A stretch of 64,000 bases of DNA. Source: Deltaproteobacteria bacterium. Lineage in GTDB: Bacteria; Myxococcota; Myxococcia; SLRQ01. The stretch spans positions 18,690-82,689 of the forward strand of contig JARGFU010000023.1 in the NCBI GenBank assembly GCA_029210625.1, read 5' to 3'. The position numbers were made by a program, and so were the translations under genes. The notes under the pieces were generated by a model that was given only the letters and a program-made list of their open reading frames with translations, was not told where the DNA came from and did no database searches. Shown here in pieces: positions 38,185 to 44,922 of this stretch (position 1 is the first letter of the stretch; the number at the start of each line of letters is the position of its first letter).

Positions 38185-39060
38185 TCAGTCGACGAGGTCG
38201 TCGTAGGCGTCCGGACGGCGGTCCCGGTAGAACTGCCAGGTGTTGCGGACCTCGTCGATCAGCCCGAGGTCCAGCTCGGCGACGACCAGCTCGTCCTCGT
38301 CCTCGGAGCCCTCGGCGAGGAACTGGCCCCGCGGGTTCACGAAGTAGCTGGTGCCGTAGAACTTGCCGATGTTCCAGGGGGCCTCCGTGCCCACCCGGTT
38401 GATGGCGCCGACGTAGTAGCCGTTGGCGACCGCGTGGGCGACCTGCTCGATCTTCCAGAGGTACTGGGAGAGGCCGGCGACCGTGGCCGAGGGGTTGAAG
38501 ATGATCTCGGCGCCGTTGAGGCCGAGCGCCCGCGCGCCCTCGGGGAAGTGGCGGTCGTAGCAGATGTAGACGCCGATGGTGGCGTAGCGGGTCTTGAAGA
38601 CCGGGTAGCCGCCGTCGCCGGGGGTGAAGAAGAACTTCTCCCAGAAGCCGGCCACCTGGGGGATGTGCTGCTTGCGGTACTTCCCGAGGTAGGTGCCGTC
38701 CGCGTCGAGGACCGCCGCGGTGTTGTAGTAGAGGCCCCGCATCGCCTTCTCGTAGACGGGCACCACGATGACCATCTCGTACTTCTTGGCGTAGGCGGCC
38801 AGCGCCTCGGTGGTCGGGCCGGGCACGGGCTCGGCGGCCTCGTACCAGCGGCTGTCCTGCGAGGGGCAGAAGTAGGGGCCGTTGAAGATCTCCTGCAGGC
38901 AGAGGATCTGGACGCCTTGCTCGCCCGCCTTCTCGATCCAGGGGATGTGCTTGTCGAACATCGCCTTCTGGATCTCGGCCACCGGCCTCGACTCGTCGTT
39001 GATCGGATTCGAGAGCTGGATCAGGCCACACTTGACCTTCTGGATGCGGGTCTGGCTCAT
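38185..39060 (-). CDS. Beta-ureidopropionase (N-carbamoyl-beta-alanine amidohydrolase)
   Basis: This nitrilase-superfamily enzyme releases beta-alanine, CO2 and ammonia from N-carbamoyl-beta-alanine. The 291-residue product shows the catalytic triad Glu57 (LCLQEIF), Lys130 (GKYRKQHIP) and Cys167 (YICYDRHFPEG). RNTWQFYRDRRPDAY is typical of the beta-ureidopropionase/N-carbamoylputrescine amidase branch. N-carbamoylputrescine amidase is the main alternative, but the adjacent dihydropyrimidinase favours beta-ureidopropionase. It is the first gene of a five-gene minus-strand operon. A candidate promoter lies 39 nt upstream. Confidence 0.92.
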   Translation of the reverse strand: MSQTRIQKVKCGLIQLSNPINDESRPVAEIQKAMFDKHIPWIEKAGEQGVQILCLQEIFNGPYFCPSQDSRWYEAAEPVPGPTTEALAAYAKKYEMVIVVPVYEKAMRGLYYNTAAVLDADGTYLGKYRKQHIPQVAGFWEKFFFTPGDGGYPVFKTRYATIGVYICYDRHFPEGARALGLNGAEIIFNPSATVAGLSQYLWKIEQVAHAVANGYYVGAINRVGTEAPWNIGKFYGTSYFVNPRGQFLAEGSEDEDELVVAELDLGLIDEVRNTWQFYRDRRPDAYDDLVD

Positions 39061-39099
39061 ACGGAGTCCCCCTATTCGAGCGGTGTCAGGAAAGCGCGC

Positions 39100-39128
39100 A
39101 TCTTATCCCACCCGGAGGGCCATTTCGA
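39100..39128 (-). promoter_or_regulatory. Candidate promoter of the pyrimidine-degradation operon
   Basis: TCGAAA (39123-39128) and TAAGAT (39100-39105) are 17 bp apart on the minus strand, with the ATG at 39060. No clear operator is visible beside it. Confidence 0.42.
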
Positions 39129-39148
39129 GGGCAATCGGCCCCGATCCG

Positions 39149-39189
39149 GCTGCGAGCTGCGAGCTGTGAGCTGTGAGCTTCGAGCTTCA
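39149..39189. repeat. GCTNNGA heptamer run, copy 2 left arm
   Basis: Six units: GCTGCGA twice, GCTGTGA twice, GCTTCGA, GCTTCA. The last unit contains the TGA stop codon of the minus-strand MYXO-CTERM gene (39187-39189). It forms an inverted pair with 39807-39832, the two bracketing that gene. Confidence 0.8.
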
Positions 39190-39798
39190 GGCCCGAGAGC
39201 TACCGCCCGACCGGCGCCGCCGGAGCAAGAGGCCCCCGACCAGGCAGAGCGCGACCGTCACGCCTCCACCGGCAAGGCCCGTCGAAGCGCATCCGAGGAC
39301 GCAGGGGCTGCCACCCTCATGGGTGATCCGGGTCGGCTCCGACCAGGCGCCCACCCTCCCCTGGCGATCGACGGCCTGGATCCGGATCGTGAAGTCGAGG
39401 GGCGGCTGCCCCGTGCCGTCTCCCCAGGTGAAGGTCACCCGGCCCGCCTCCTGGGCCGAGACCACCTCGGTCAGCGCCATCGGCGCGTCGCCCGCGCTCA
39501 CCTCGAAGTTGACGCCGAGGTCGGCGTTCAGCGCGGCCGTCGGCCCCACCTGCAGCTCGAGGTAGCCCAGGTCCTTGCAGTTGCCGCTGCCCCCGTTCTT
39601 GCCGCAGCCCCGGCTGATGGACCAGTCGTCGATCGTGAGGGGGGGCAGATCCGCCTGGGGCGTCGGGTCGGAGACGCTCACCCCGAAGTCGGTGAAGAGC
39701 ACCGGCGAGCAAGCCTCTGCCGGCCGGGCGCACAGTGAGAGAGCCAGTACGGCCACCGCAGACCCGAAGAGCAGGATCGAGCGCATCATGTCGATCAT
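39187..39798 (-). CDS. Secreted MYXO-CTERM-type surface protein
   Basis: The 203-residue product has a signal peptide to about residue 29, a Cys-containing domain, and a C-terminal tail GCASTG, hydrophobic helix, then RRRR. That is the layout of the myxobacterial MYXO-CTERM sorting signal. The middle resembles a fibronectin III-like domain (TFTWGDGTGQPPLDFTIRIQAVD). It is probably anchored to the outer surface. The ATG at 39798 was chosen; in-frame ATGs at 39789 and 39786 are equally possible. The gene is bracketed by inverted heptamer repeats, whose left arm supplies its stop codon. Confidence 0.8.
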   Translation of the reverse strand: MIDMMRSILLFGSAVAVLALSLCARPAEACSPVLFTDFGVSVSDPTPQADLPPLTIDDWSISRGCGKNGGSGNCKDLGYLELQVGPTAALNADLGVNFEVSAGDAPMALTEVVSAQEAGRVTFTWGDGTGQPPLDFTIRIQAVDRQGRVGAWSEPTRITHEGGSPCVLGCASTGLAGGGVTVALCLVGGLLLRRRRSGGSSRA

Positions 39799-39806
39799 CC
39801 TAGGCC

Positions 39807-39832
39807 AGCTCGTAGCTCGTAGCTCGCAGCCC
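39807..39832. repeat. GCTNNGA heptamer run, copy 2 right arm
   Basis: Units TCGTAGC, TCGTAGC, TCGCAGC fill most of the 34-bp gap between the stop of the lipoprotein gene (39833) and the start of the MYXO-CTERM gene (39798). The orientation is inverse to 39149-39189. Confidence 0.8.
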
Positions 39833-40516
39833 TCACGGTAGATCCGGCCGCGGCGCGCACGCCGCACACCCGTCGGCCCCCACCACGAACATCTCGACGG
39901 AAGTGTCACAACCGGGATCCGGGCACGCCACATCCACACATCCCGCATAGGAGGGCTCGAAGGGCGGCGGCGCGCAGTCGCAGATCGGATCCTCGGGGTT
40001 GCAGCCGTAGCCGCAGTCGCAGTGGCCGATGTTCGTGACGGAGACGCAGCGGGCGACGGCCTCGCAGTCGCAGAAGCCCAGGTCGCTGCAGTCTCTCGAG
40101 GGGACGCAGACCCCGCAGCCCTCGGCGTCCCGCTCGAGGATCTCCCCGGGCTGGCACTCGACGTAGGGGCAGGCCGCAGCCTGGCAGCCGAGGTAGGGGC
40201 CGCCTCCGCAGCCGCAGTCACAGGGATCCTCGCCGGGGCACTGGTAGTCGCAGGGGCAGAGGCAGCCCTCGGAGACGAAGCGGCAGGAGGGCTCCTGCCA
40301 GCAGCCGCAGAAGTCGCGGCCGAGGCACTGGATCTGACCACCGTCGGGACCCCCATCGAAGCCGCCATCGAGGCCGCCGTCGAGGCCGCCGTCGACGCCG
40401 CCGTCGGGGCCGGCGTCCCGGGCACCCGCGTCGTCGCTCCCGGAGGAGTGGATCGTGGAGGTCGCACCACAGGCAGTGGCGACGAGGAGCAGGAGGAGGA
40501 GGAGGAGAGATCTCAT
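39833..40516 (-). CDS. Cys-rich lipoprotein with Asp-Gly-Gly repeat linker
   Basis: The 227-residue product starts at the ATG at 40516 with a Leu-rich lipoprotein signal ending VATAC (Cys16). A linker of DGG repeats follows (PDGGVDGGLDGGLDGG, about 35-58), encoded by roughly 12-bp tandem DNA repeats near 40363-40412. The rest holds more than 25 Cys residues in short motifs (FCGCWQEPSC, CDCGCGGG, GFCDCEAVARC), suggesting a disulfide-rich extracellular module. No enzymatic motif is seen. The frame is open upstream to 40603, but only this start gives a signal peptide. A heptamer run follows its stop. Confidence 0.82.
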   Translation of the reverse strand: MRSLLLLLLLLVATACGATSTIHSSGSDDAGARDAGPDGGVDGGLDGGLDGGFDGGPDGGQIQCLGRDFCGCWQEPSCRFVSEGCLCPCDYQCPGEDPCDCGCGGGPYLGCQAAACPYVECQPGEILERDAEGCGVCVPSRDCSDLGFCDCEAVARCVSVTNIGHCDCGYGCNPEDPICDCAPPPFEPSYAGCVDVACPDPGCDTSVEMFVVGADGCAACAPRPDLP

Positions 40517-40616
40517 CGGGGAGATCGTGAGCAGGAATCGTGCCGGGGACAAGCACCCGAAATGACGGCACAGGATCCGACGGTCACCACAGGATTCGTG
40601 CAAATGGCGCAGAAAA

Positions 40617-40737
40617 CCGAGGAACAGCCGTGTACGGGAACGTGAACGTGTACGTGTACGTGTACGGAGGGTTCACCGCCACGCTCGCCGTGAAGAGGCC
40701 GTCCACGTCCACGTACACGTACACGGTCTTTCCTCGG
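40617..40737. repeat. Compound ACGTNN-hexamer element with inverted termini, copy 3
   Basis: Two hexamer arrays (40628-40668 and 40698-40727) flank a 29-bp centre. The whole is bounded by perfect 8-bp inverted ends CCGAGGAA (40617-40624) and TTCCTCGG (40730-40737). It lies between the divergent lipoprotein and preT genes. Its right end overlaps TTTCCT (40729-40734), which is 18 bp from a TAGAAG (40753-40758) and could be part of a weak preT promoter. Confidence 0.8.
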
Positions 40738-40795
40738 TCTCGCTCCCCCTGATAGAAGCGCTCCTTTCCTGCAGTCCGTCGAGGGAGGAACGAAT

Positions 40796-42121
40796 ATGAC
40801 CGCAACCGCCGGCAAGGTCCCCGAGCAACGCTCGGAGAATACCTTCGTCGATTACAAGCCCGCGTTCACGGACGCCCAGGCCCTGGCAGAGGCGAACCGC
40901 TGCCTCTACTGCTTCGACGCTCCCTGCACCGAGGCCTGCCCCACCTCCATCGACGTGGCTGGCTTCATCCGGAAGATCGCGACGGGCAACCTGAAGGGCT
41001 CGGCCCGGACGATCTTCTCCTCCAACGTCTTCGGCATGACCTGCTCGCGGGTCTGCCCGGTCGAGACCCTCTGCGCGGGCGCCTGCGTCTACCACGAGAT
41101 GGAGGCCCCCCCGATCGAGATCGGCCGCCTCCAGCGGCACGTCACCGACCTCGCCTACGCGGAGGGCTGGCAGTTCTTCGAGGCGGGCCCGGACACCGGC
41201 AAGAAGGTGGTGCTGGTCGGCGCCGGCCCGGCCTCCCTGGCCGCGGCCCACCGCCTGCGCCGCTACGGCCACCAGGTCACGATCTACGAGAAGCGGGAGG
41301 TCCTCGGCGGCCTCTCCACCTGGGGCATCGCCCCCCACAAGACCCGGGCCGACACCGCCCTGGCCGAGGTCGAGTGGGTGCTCTCCATCGGAGGCATCGA
41401 GGTGAAGACCGGGGTCGAGGTCGGCGGCCCGGAGGGTCCCTCCTGGGAGGAGATCCAAACCGGGGCCGACGCCCTCTTCGTCGGAATAGGGCTCGGTAGC
41501 GATACGACCATGGGTGTGCCCGGTGAGGACCTCCCCGGCGTCGAGGGCGCCGTGGACTTCATCGAGCGGATGAAGCTGGGCGAGGTCGATCTCCAGGGCA
41601 TCCGCCACGCGGCCGTGGTCGGCGGCGGCAACACCGCCCTGGACGCGGTCCGCGAGCTGCTCACCCTGGGCGTGGAGGGCGTGACCCTCCTCTACCGTCG
41701 CACCGAGCGCGAGATGCCCGGCTACGTCCACGAGTGGGACGCCGCCAAGAAGGAGGGGGCCCTGGCCCTCTGGCGCGCGGTGCCGGTGGCCTACGAGGGC
41801 GACCCCCGCATCGAGCGGGTGCGGATCGTCGCGGTCGACGAGGAGCGCAAGCCCATCGAGGGCACCGAGAGCGAGGTGCCGGTGGATCTGGTCCTCCTCG
41901 CCATCGGCCAGCAGAAGCTTGCCGAGGTCCCCGCGGGCCTCGAGGGCGTCATGCTCGACCGGGGCAAGGTGAGGGTGGACGGGCGCCAGGCCACCGGCCG
42001 CCCCGGCGTCTTCGCCGGCGGTGACTGCGTGAACGGCGGCAAGGAGGTCGTCAACGCGGTGGACGAGGGCCAGAAGGCCGCCGACGCCATCCACGAGCTG
42101 CTCGGAGGGAACCATGCCTAG
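40796..42121 (+). CDS. preT: Dihydropyrimidine dehydrogenase, FAD/NAD(P)H electron-input subunit
   Basis: PreT passes electrons from NAD(P)H through FAD and Fe-S clusters to PreA. The 441-residue product has an N-terminal two-cluster region (Cys36, 39, 44, 48 and Cys83, 87, 93, 97), an FAD Rossmann motif (VGAGPAS, 141-147), an NAD(P)H site (VVGGGNTALDA) and the C-terminal FAGGDCVNGG FAD-binding motif. It resembles the glutamate synthase small subunit, but the overlap with preA makes the assignment firm. The ATG has a strong GGGAGGAA ribosome site. Confidence 0.94.
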   Translation: MTATAGKVPEQRSENTFVDYKPAFTDAQALAEANRCLYCFDAPCTEACPTSIDVAGFIRKIATGNLKGSARTIFSSNVFGMTCSRVCPVETLCAGACVYHEMEAPPIEIGRLQRHVTDLAYAEGWQFFEAGPDTGKKVVLVGAGPASLAAAHRLRRYGHQVTIYEKREVLGGLSTWGIAPHKTRADTALAEVEWVLSIGGIEVKTGVEVGGPEGPSWEEIQTGADALFVGIGLGSDTTMGVPGEDLPGVEGAVDFIERMKLGEVDLQGIRHAAVVGGGNTALDAVRELLTLGVEGVTLLYRRTEREMPGYVHEWDAAKKEGALALWRAVPVAYEGDPRIERVRIVAVDEERKPIEGTESEVPVDLVLLAIGQQKLAEVPAGLEGVMLDRGKVRVDGRQATGRPGVFAGGDCVNGGKEVVNAVDEGQKAADAIHELLGGNHA

Positions 42122-43394
42122 CCTCAAGACCAACTGCGCCGGGATCACCTCCCCCAACCCCTTCTGGCTGGCCTCCGCGCCGCCGGCGAACTCGGGCGCC
42201 CAGGTCATGCGCGCCTTCGACGCCGGCTGGGGCGGCGCGGTCTGGAAGACCCTGGGTCAGCCGATCCAGAACGTCTCCAGCCGCTTCGGCGCCATCAACC
42301 ATCGCAACTCGCGGGCGGTGGGCTTCAACAACATCGAGCTGATCACCGACCGCTCCCTGGAGACCAACTTCAAGGAGATCGCCGAGGTCAAGAAGCGCTT
42401 CCCCGAGCACGCCGTCGTGGTGTCCCTGATGGTCGACACCCGCGAGGAGTGGAACGAGATGGTGAAGCGCAGCATCGACGCCGGCGCGGACGGCCTCGAG
42501 CTGAACTTCGGCTGCCCCCACGGGATGTGCGAGCGGGGCATGGGCTCGGCGGTGGGCCAGGAGCCCAAGATCAACGAGCTGATCACCTCCTGGGTCGCCG
42601 AGGCCTCCTCGATCCCGGTGCTGGTGAAGCTCACCCCGAACGTCAGCGACATCGTGCCCCACGGCCTGGCGGCCCAGCGGGGTGGCGCCGACGGCGTCTC
42701 GCTGATCAACACCATCAAGAGCATCGTCGGCGTCGACATCGACACCTTCGTGCCCTACCCCTCCGTGGGCAAGCGCTCCACCAACGGCGGCTACTGCGGC
42801 GCCGCGGTGAAGCCCATCGCGCTGCACATGGTCGCGGCCCTGGCCCGGGACAAGGAGTTCGGGATCCCGATCAGCGGCATCGGCGGCATCACCAACTGGC
42901 GCGACGCCGTGGAGTTCATGCTCCTGGGCAGCTCCAGCGTGCAGGTCTGCACCGAGGTCATGCTCAAGGGCTACCGGATCGTCGAGGACATGATCGAGGG
43001 CCTCGAGGAGTACATGCGCTCGCATGGCTTCGAGACCCTCGACGAGCTCATCGGCAAGGCCATCCCCGCCTACTCCGAGTGGGGCGACCTCGACATCAAC
43101 TACGAGTCGGTCGCCCGCATCGACGAGGAGAAGTGCATCGGCTGCCAGGTCTGCGTCGTCGCCTGCGAGGACGGCGCCCACCAGTGCATCCACGTCGACA
43201 CCAGCGCCGACCCGGAGAACCGGGTGCCGCACGTCGACGAGGACGAGTGCGTGGGCTGCAACCTCTGCCAGATCGTCTGCCCGGTGCCCGACTGCATCTC
43301 CATGGTCGAGCTGGACAACGGCTACCCCGAGGTCACCTGGAACCAGCACGTGGCCTCCGGCACCGAGATCCGCCCCAAGAAGGGCGCTCACTAG
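42114..43394 (+). CDS. preA: Dihydropyrimidine dehydrogenase, catalytic FMN/Fe-S subunit
   Basis: PreA reduces uracil or thymine to the dihydro form, the first step of reductive pyrimidine degradation. The 426-residue product has a dihydroorotate-dehydrogenase-like FMN barrel with the active-site loop NFGCPHGMCERGMG. Cys134 is the expected proton donor by analogy with mammalian DPD. A C-terminal 2x[4Fe-4S] ferredoxin domain follows (C341xxCxxCxxxC and C379xxCxxCxxxC). It overlaps preT by 8 bp. Together with the minus-strand operon at 32404-39060 it forms a complete uracil-to-acetyl-CoA route. Confidence 0.95.
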   Translation: MPSLKTNCAGITSPNPFWLASAPPANSGAQVMRAFDAGWGGAVWKTLGQPIQNVSSRFGAINHRNSRAVGFNNIELITDRSLETNFKEIAEVKKRFPEHAVVVSLMVDTREEWNEMVKRSIDAGADGLELNFGCPHGMCERGMGSAVGQEPKINELITSWVAEASSIPVLVKLTPNVSDIVPHGLAAQRGGADGVSLINTIKSIVGVDIDTFVPYPSVGKRSTNGGYCGAAVKPIALHMVAALARDKEFGIPISGIGGITNWRDAVEFMLLGSSSVQVCTEVMLKGYRIVEDMIEGLEEYMRSHGFETLDELIGKAIPAYSEWGDLDINYESVARIDEEKCIGCQVCVVACEDGAHQCIHVDTSADPENRVPHVDEDECVGCNLCQIVCPVPDCISMVELDNGYPEVTWNQHVASGTEIRPKKGAH

Positions 43395-43398
43395 TAGC

Positions 43399-43422
43399 GG
43401 GGGGGAGCCTCCGCTCCCCCCC
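43399..43422. terminator. GC-rich hairpin between preA and tolC genes
   Basis: A perfect 9-bp stem GGGGGGGAG/CTCCCCCCC with a 6-nt loop begins just after the preA stop, between convergent genes. There is no T tract, so it may act as a weak or Rho-assisted terminator. Confidence 0.45.
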
Positions 43423-43507
43423 GAACCCCCCCAGCCCGAGCCGGGGGAATAGGGCTCCGCTGGCCTGCGCCGGCTGACCGCCGCCTCCGGCCGCTCCGGG
43501 TACGGGG

Positions 43508-44920
43508 CTACCGGGGAATGAGCGAGAGGCCCACGGCCTTGCGCAGGCTCACCTGGGCCAGCGCCAGGTTGATCTCCTCCGAGATCCGCATCAGCTCGGC
43601 GCCCCGCAGGGCGGTGGAGGCGTCGCTGAGCTCGATGGCCGAGCTGGCGCCCACGGCGAAGGCCTTCTCGACCGCCTCCCAGTTGGCGCGGGCCAGGACG
43701 ACCTGCTCCTGAGCCTTGGCCAGGTTGGCTCGCGCGCTCTGGATGTCGAGGCGCGCCTGACGCACCTCCCGCCGCACCCGCAGCCGCATCGAGCGCGCCT
43801 GCGCCTCGGCCTCGCGGATCTTCGCGTCGGCCTCCTTGAGCTCGGCGTAGCGCAGGCCACCGTCGTAGAGGGGGATCGAGGCGTAGGCCATCAGGGCCCA
43901 GGTGCCGTTCTCGCCCGAGAAGCCCTGGACGTTGGCGTGGGTGTAGGTCCAGCCGGCGCCGATGGTGGGCAGGAACTTGGCCCAGACGGCCTGCTTGCCG
44001 CGGGCGCCCATGTCCTGGGCGATGCGGGTGGACTCCAGCTCGGGCCGCAGCTCCCGCGAGCGCTCGAGGAGGGCCTCCAGCTCGCCGGCCACCTCGGGAT
44101 CGTCACCCTCGAAGAGGGTCGGCCGCTCGACCTCGAAGTCGATGTCCTTGCGGGCCAGCAGCGTGGCCAGCCCACCGCGGGCGGCGTCATAGGCGGCCCG
44201 GGTGCGGGCGAGCTCCTGCTCGGCCTTCCCCACCTCGATCTTGGCGCGGAGCACCTGCAGCTCGGAGGCCATGTCCACCGCGAGGGCAGCCTCGGCGCTC
44301 CTCGCGTGCTTCTGGATCAGCGCGACCTGCTCCTCCCCCAGGTTGATGGCCTCCTTGAGGCCGGCGGCGAAGAGGTAGGCCTGGAAGGTGCCGAAGAGGA
44401 TCTCGCGGGTGGCGGTCTCGGCCCCCAGCTCGGCCAGCTTCACCCCGTCCCCGGCCTGCGCGATCATCGGGATCAGGGGCGCCACGAAGATGGGCTGCTG
44501 GACCTCCAGGCGCGCACCCAGCTGGTGCTTCTTCTGGATCTCCATGTCCATCAGCTCGTTGGGGACCATCGAGCCGTCGGGGGTGAAGGAGAAGCCGGCC
44601 TCGAAGTTGGGGAAGGCCAGCGAGGCCTCGGTCGAGTTCATGGTCCAGCTGCCCCCCAGGGAGACCTGGGGCAGGTAGTAGGACCAGGCCTTGCGGATGG
44701 CGGTGCGCGCGCCGTCCACCCGGGCCTGCATCGCGGCGAGGTCGGGGTTGTGCTGCTTCGCGGTGGCCAGGGCCTCCTCGAGGGAGAGGACGCTGGCCTG
44801 GCCCTCCGCGGCCGCGGCCTCCTCGGCCAGGGCGGCCCGGGGGCTCCCCGAGAGCCCGGCCACGAGCAGGGTCACGTACACGTGCACGTGCACGGCCTTC
44901 ATCAGGTCACGCTGCCTCAT
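43508..44920 (-). CDS. TolC-family outer-membrane efflux protein
   Basis: The 470-residue product forms the outer-membrane channel of a tripartite pump. After the signal peptide (cleavage about 32, ending ALA) it has the two OEP repeats with long amphipathic helices (SLEEALATAKQHNPDLAAMQARVDGARTAI; EAVEKAFAVGASSAIELSDA). The start ATG at 44920 has a GAGAGG ribosome site and lies 2 bp after the RND stop. An internal ATG at 44902 is also possible. Residues 10-16, VHVHVYV, are encoded by an ACGT-hexamer repeat embedded in the signal-peptide coding region, an unusual origin for a hydrophobic core. Last gene of the marR-MFP-RND-tolC operon. Confidence 0.9.
   Translation of the reverse strand: MRQRDLMKAVHVHVYVTLLVAGLSGSPRAALAEEAAAAEGQASVLSLEEALATAKQHNPDLAAMQARVDGARTAIRKAWSYYLPQVSLGGSWTMNSTEASLAFPNFEAGFSFTPDGSMVPNELMDMEIQKKHQLGARLEVQQPIFVAPLIPMIAQAGDGVKLAELGAETATREILFGTFQAYLFAAGLKEAINLGEEQVALIQKHARSAEAALAVDMASELQVLRAKIEVGKAEQELARTRAAYDAARGGLATLLARKDIDFEVERPTLFEGDDPEVAGELEALLERSRELRPELESTRIAQDMGARGKQAVWAKFLPTIGAGWTYTHANVQGFSGENGTWALMAYASIPLYDGGLRYAELKEADAKIREAEAQARSMRLRVRREVRQARLDIQSARANLAKAQEQVVLARANWEAVEKAFAVGASSAIELSDASTALRGAELMRISEEINLALAQVSLRKAVGLSLIPR
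44873..44895. repeat. ACGTNN-hexamer array inside tolC coding sequence, copy 4
   Basis: Units cacgta, cacgtg, cacgtg, cacgg, followed by the partly conserved right end CGGCCTTCATC. Read on the minus strand in frame it encodes V-H-V-H-V-Y-V of the TolC signal peptide. The left flanking motif is not conserved. Confidence 0.75.
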
Positions 44921-44922
44921 CT

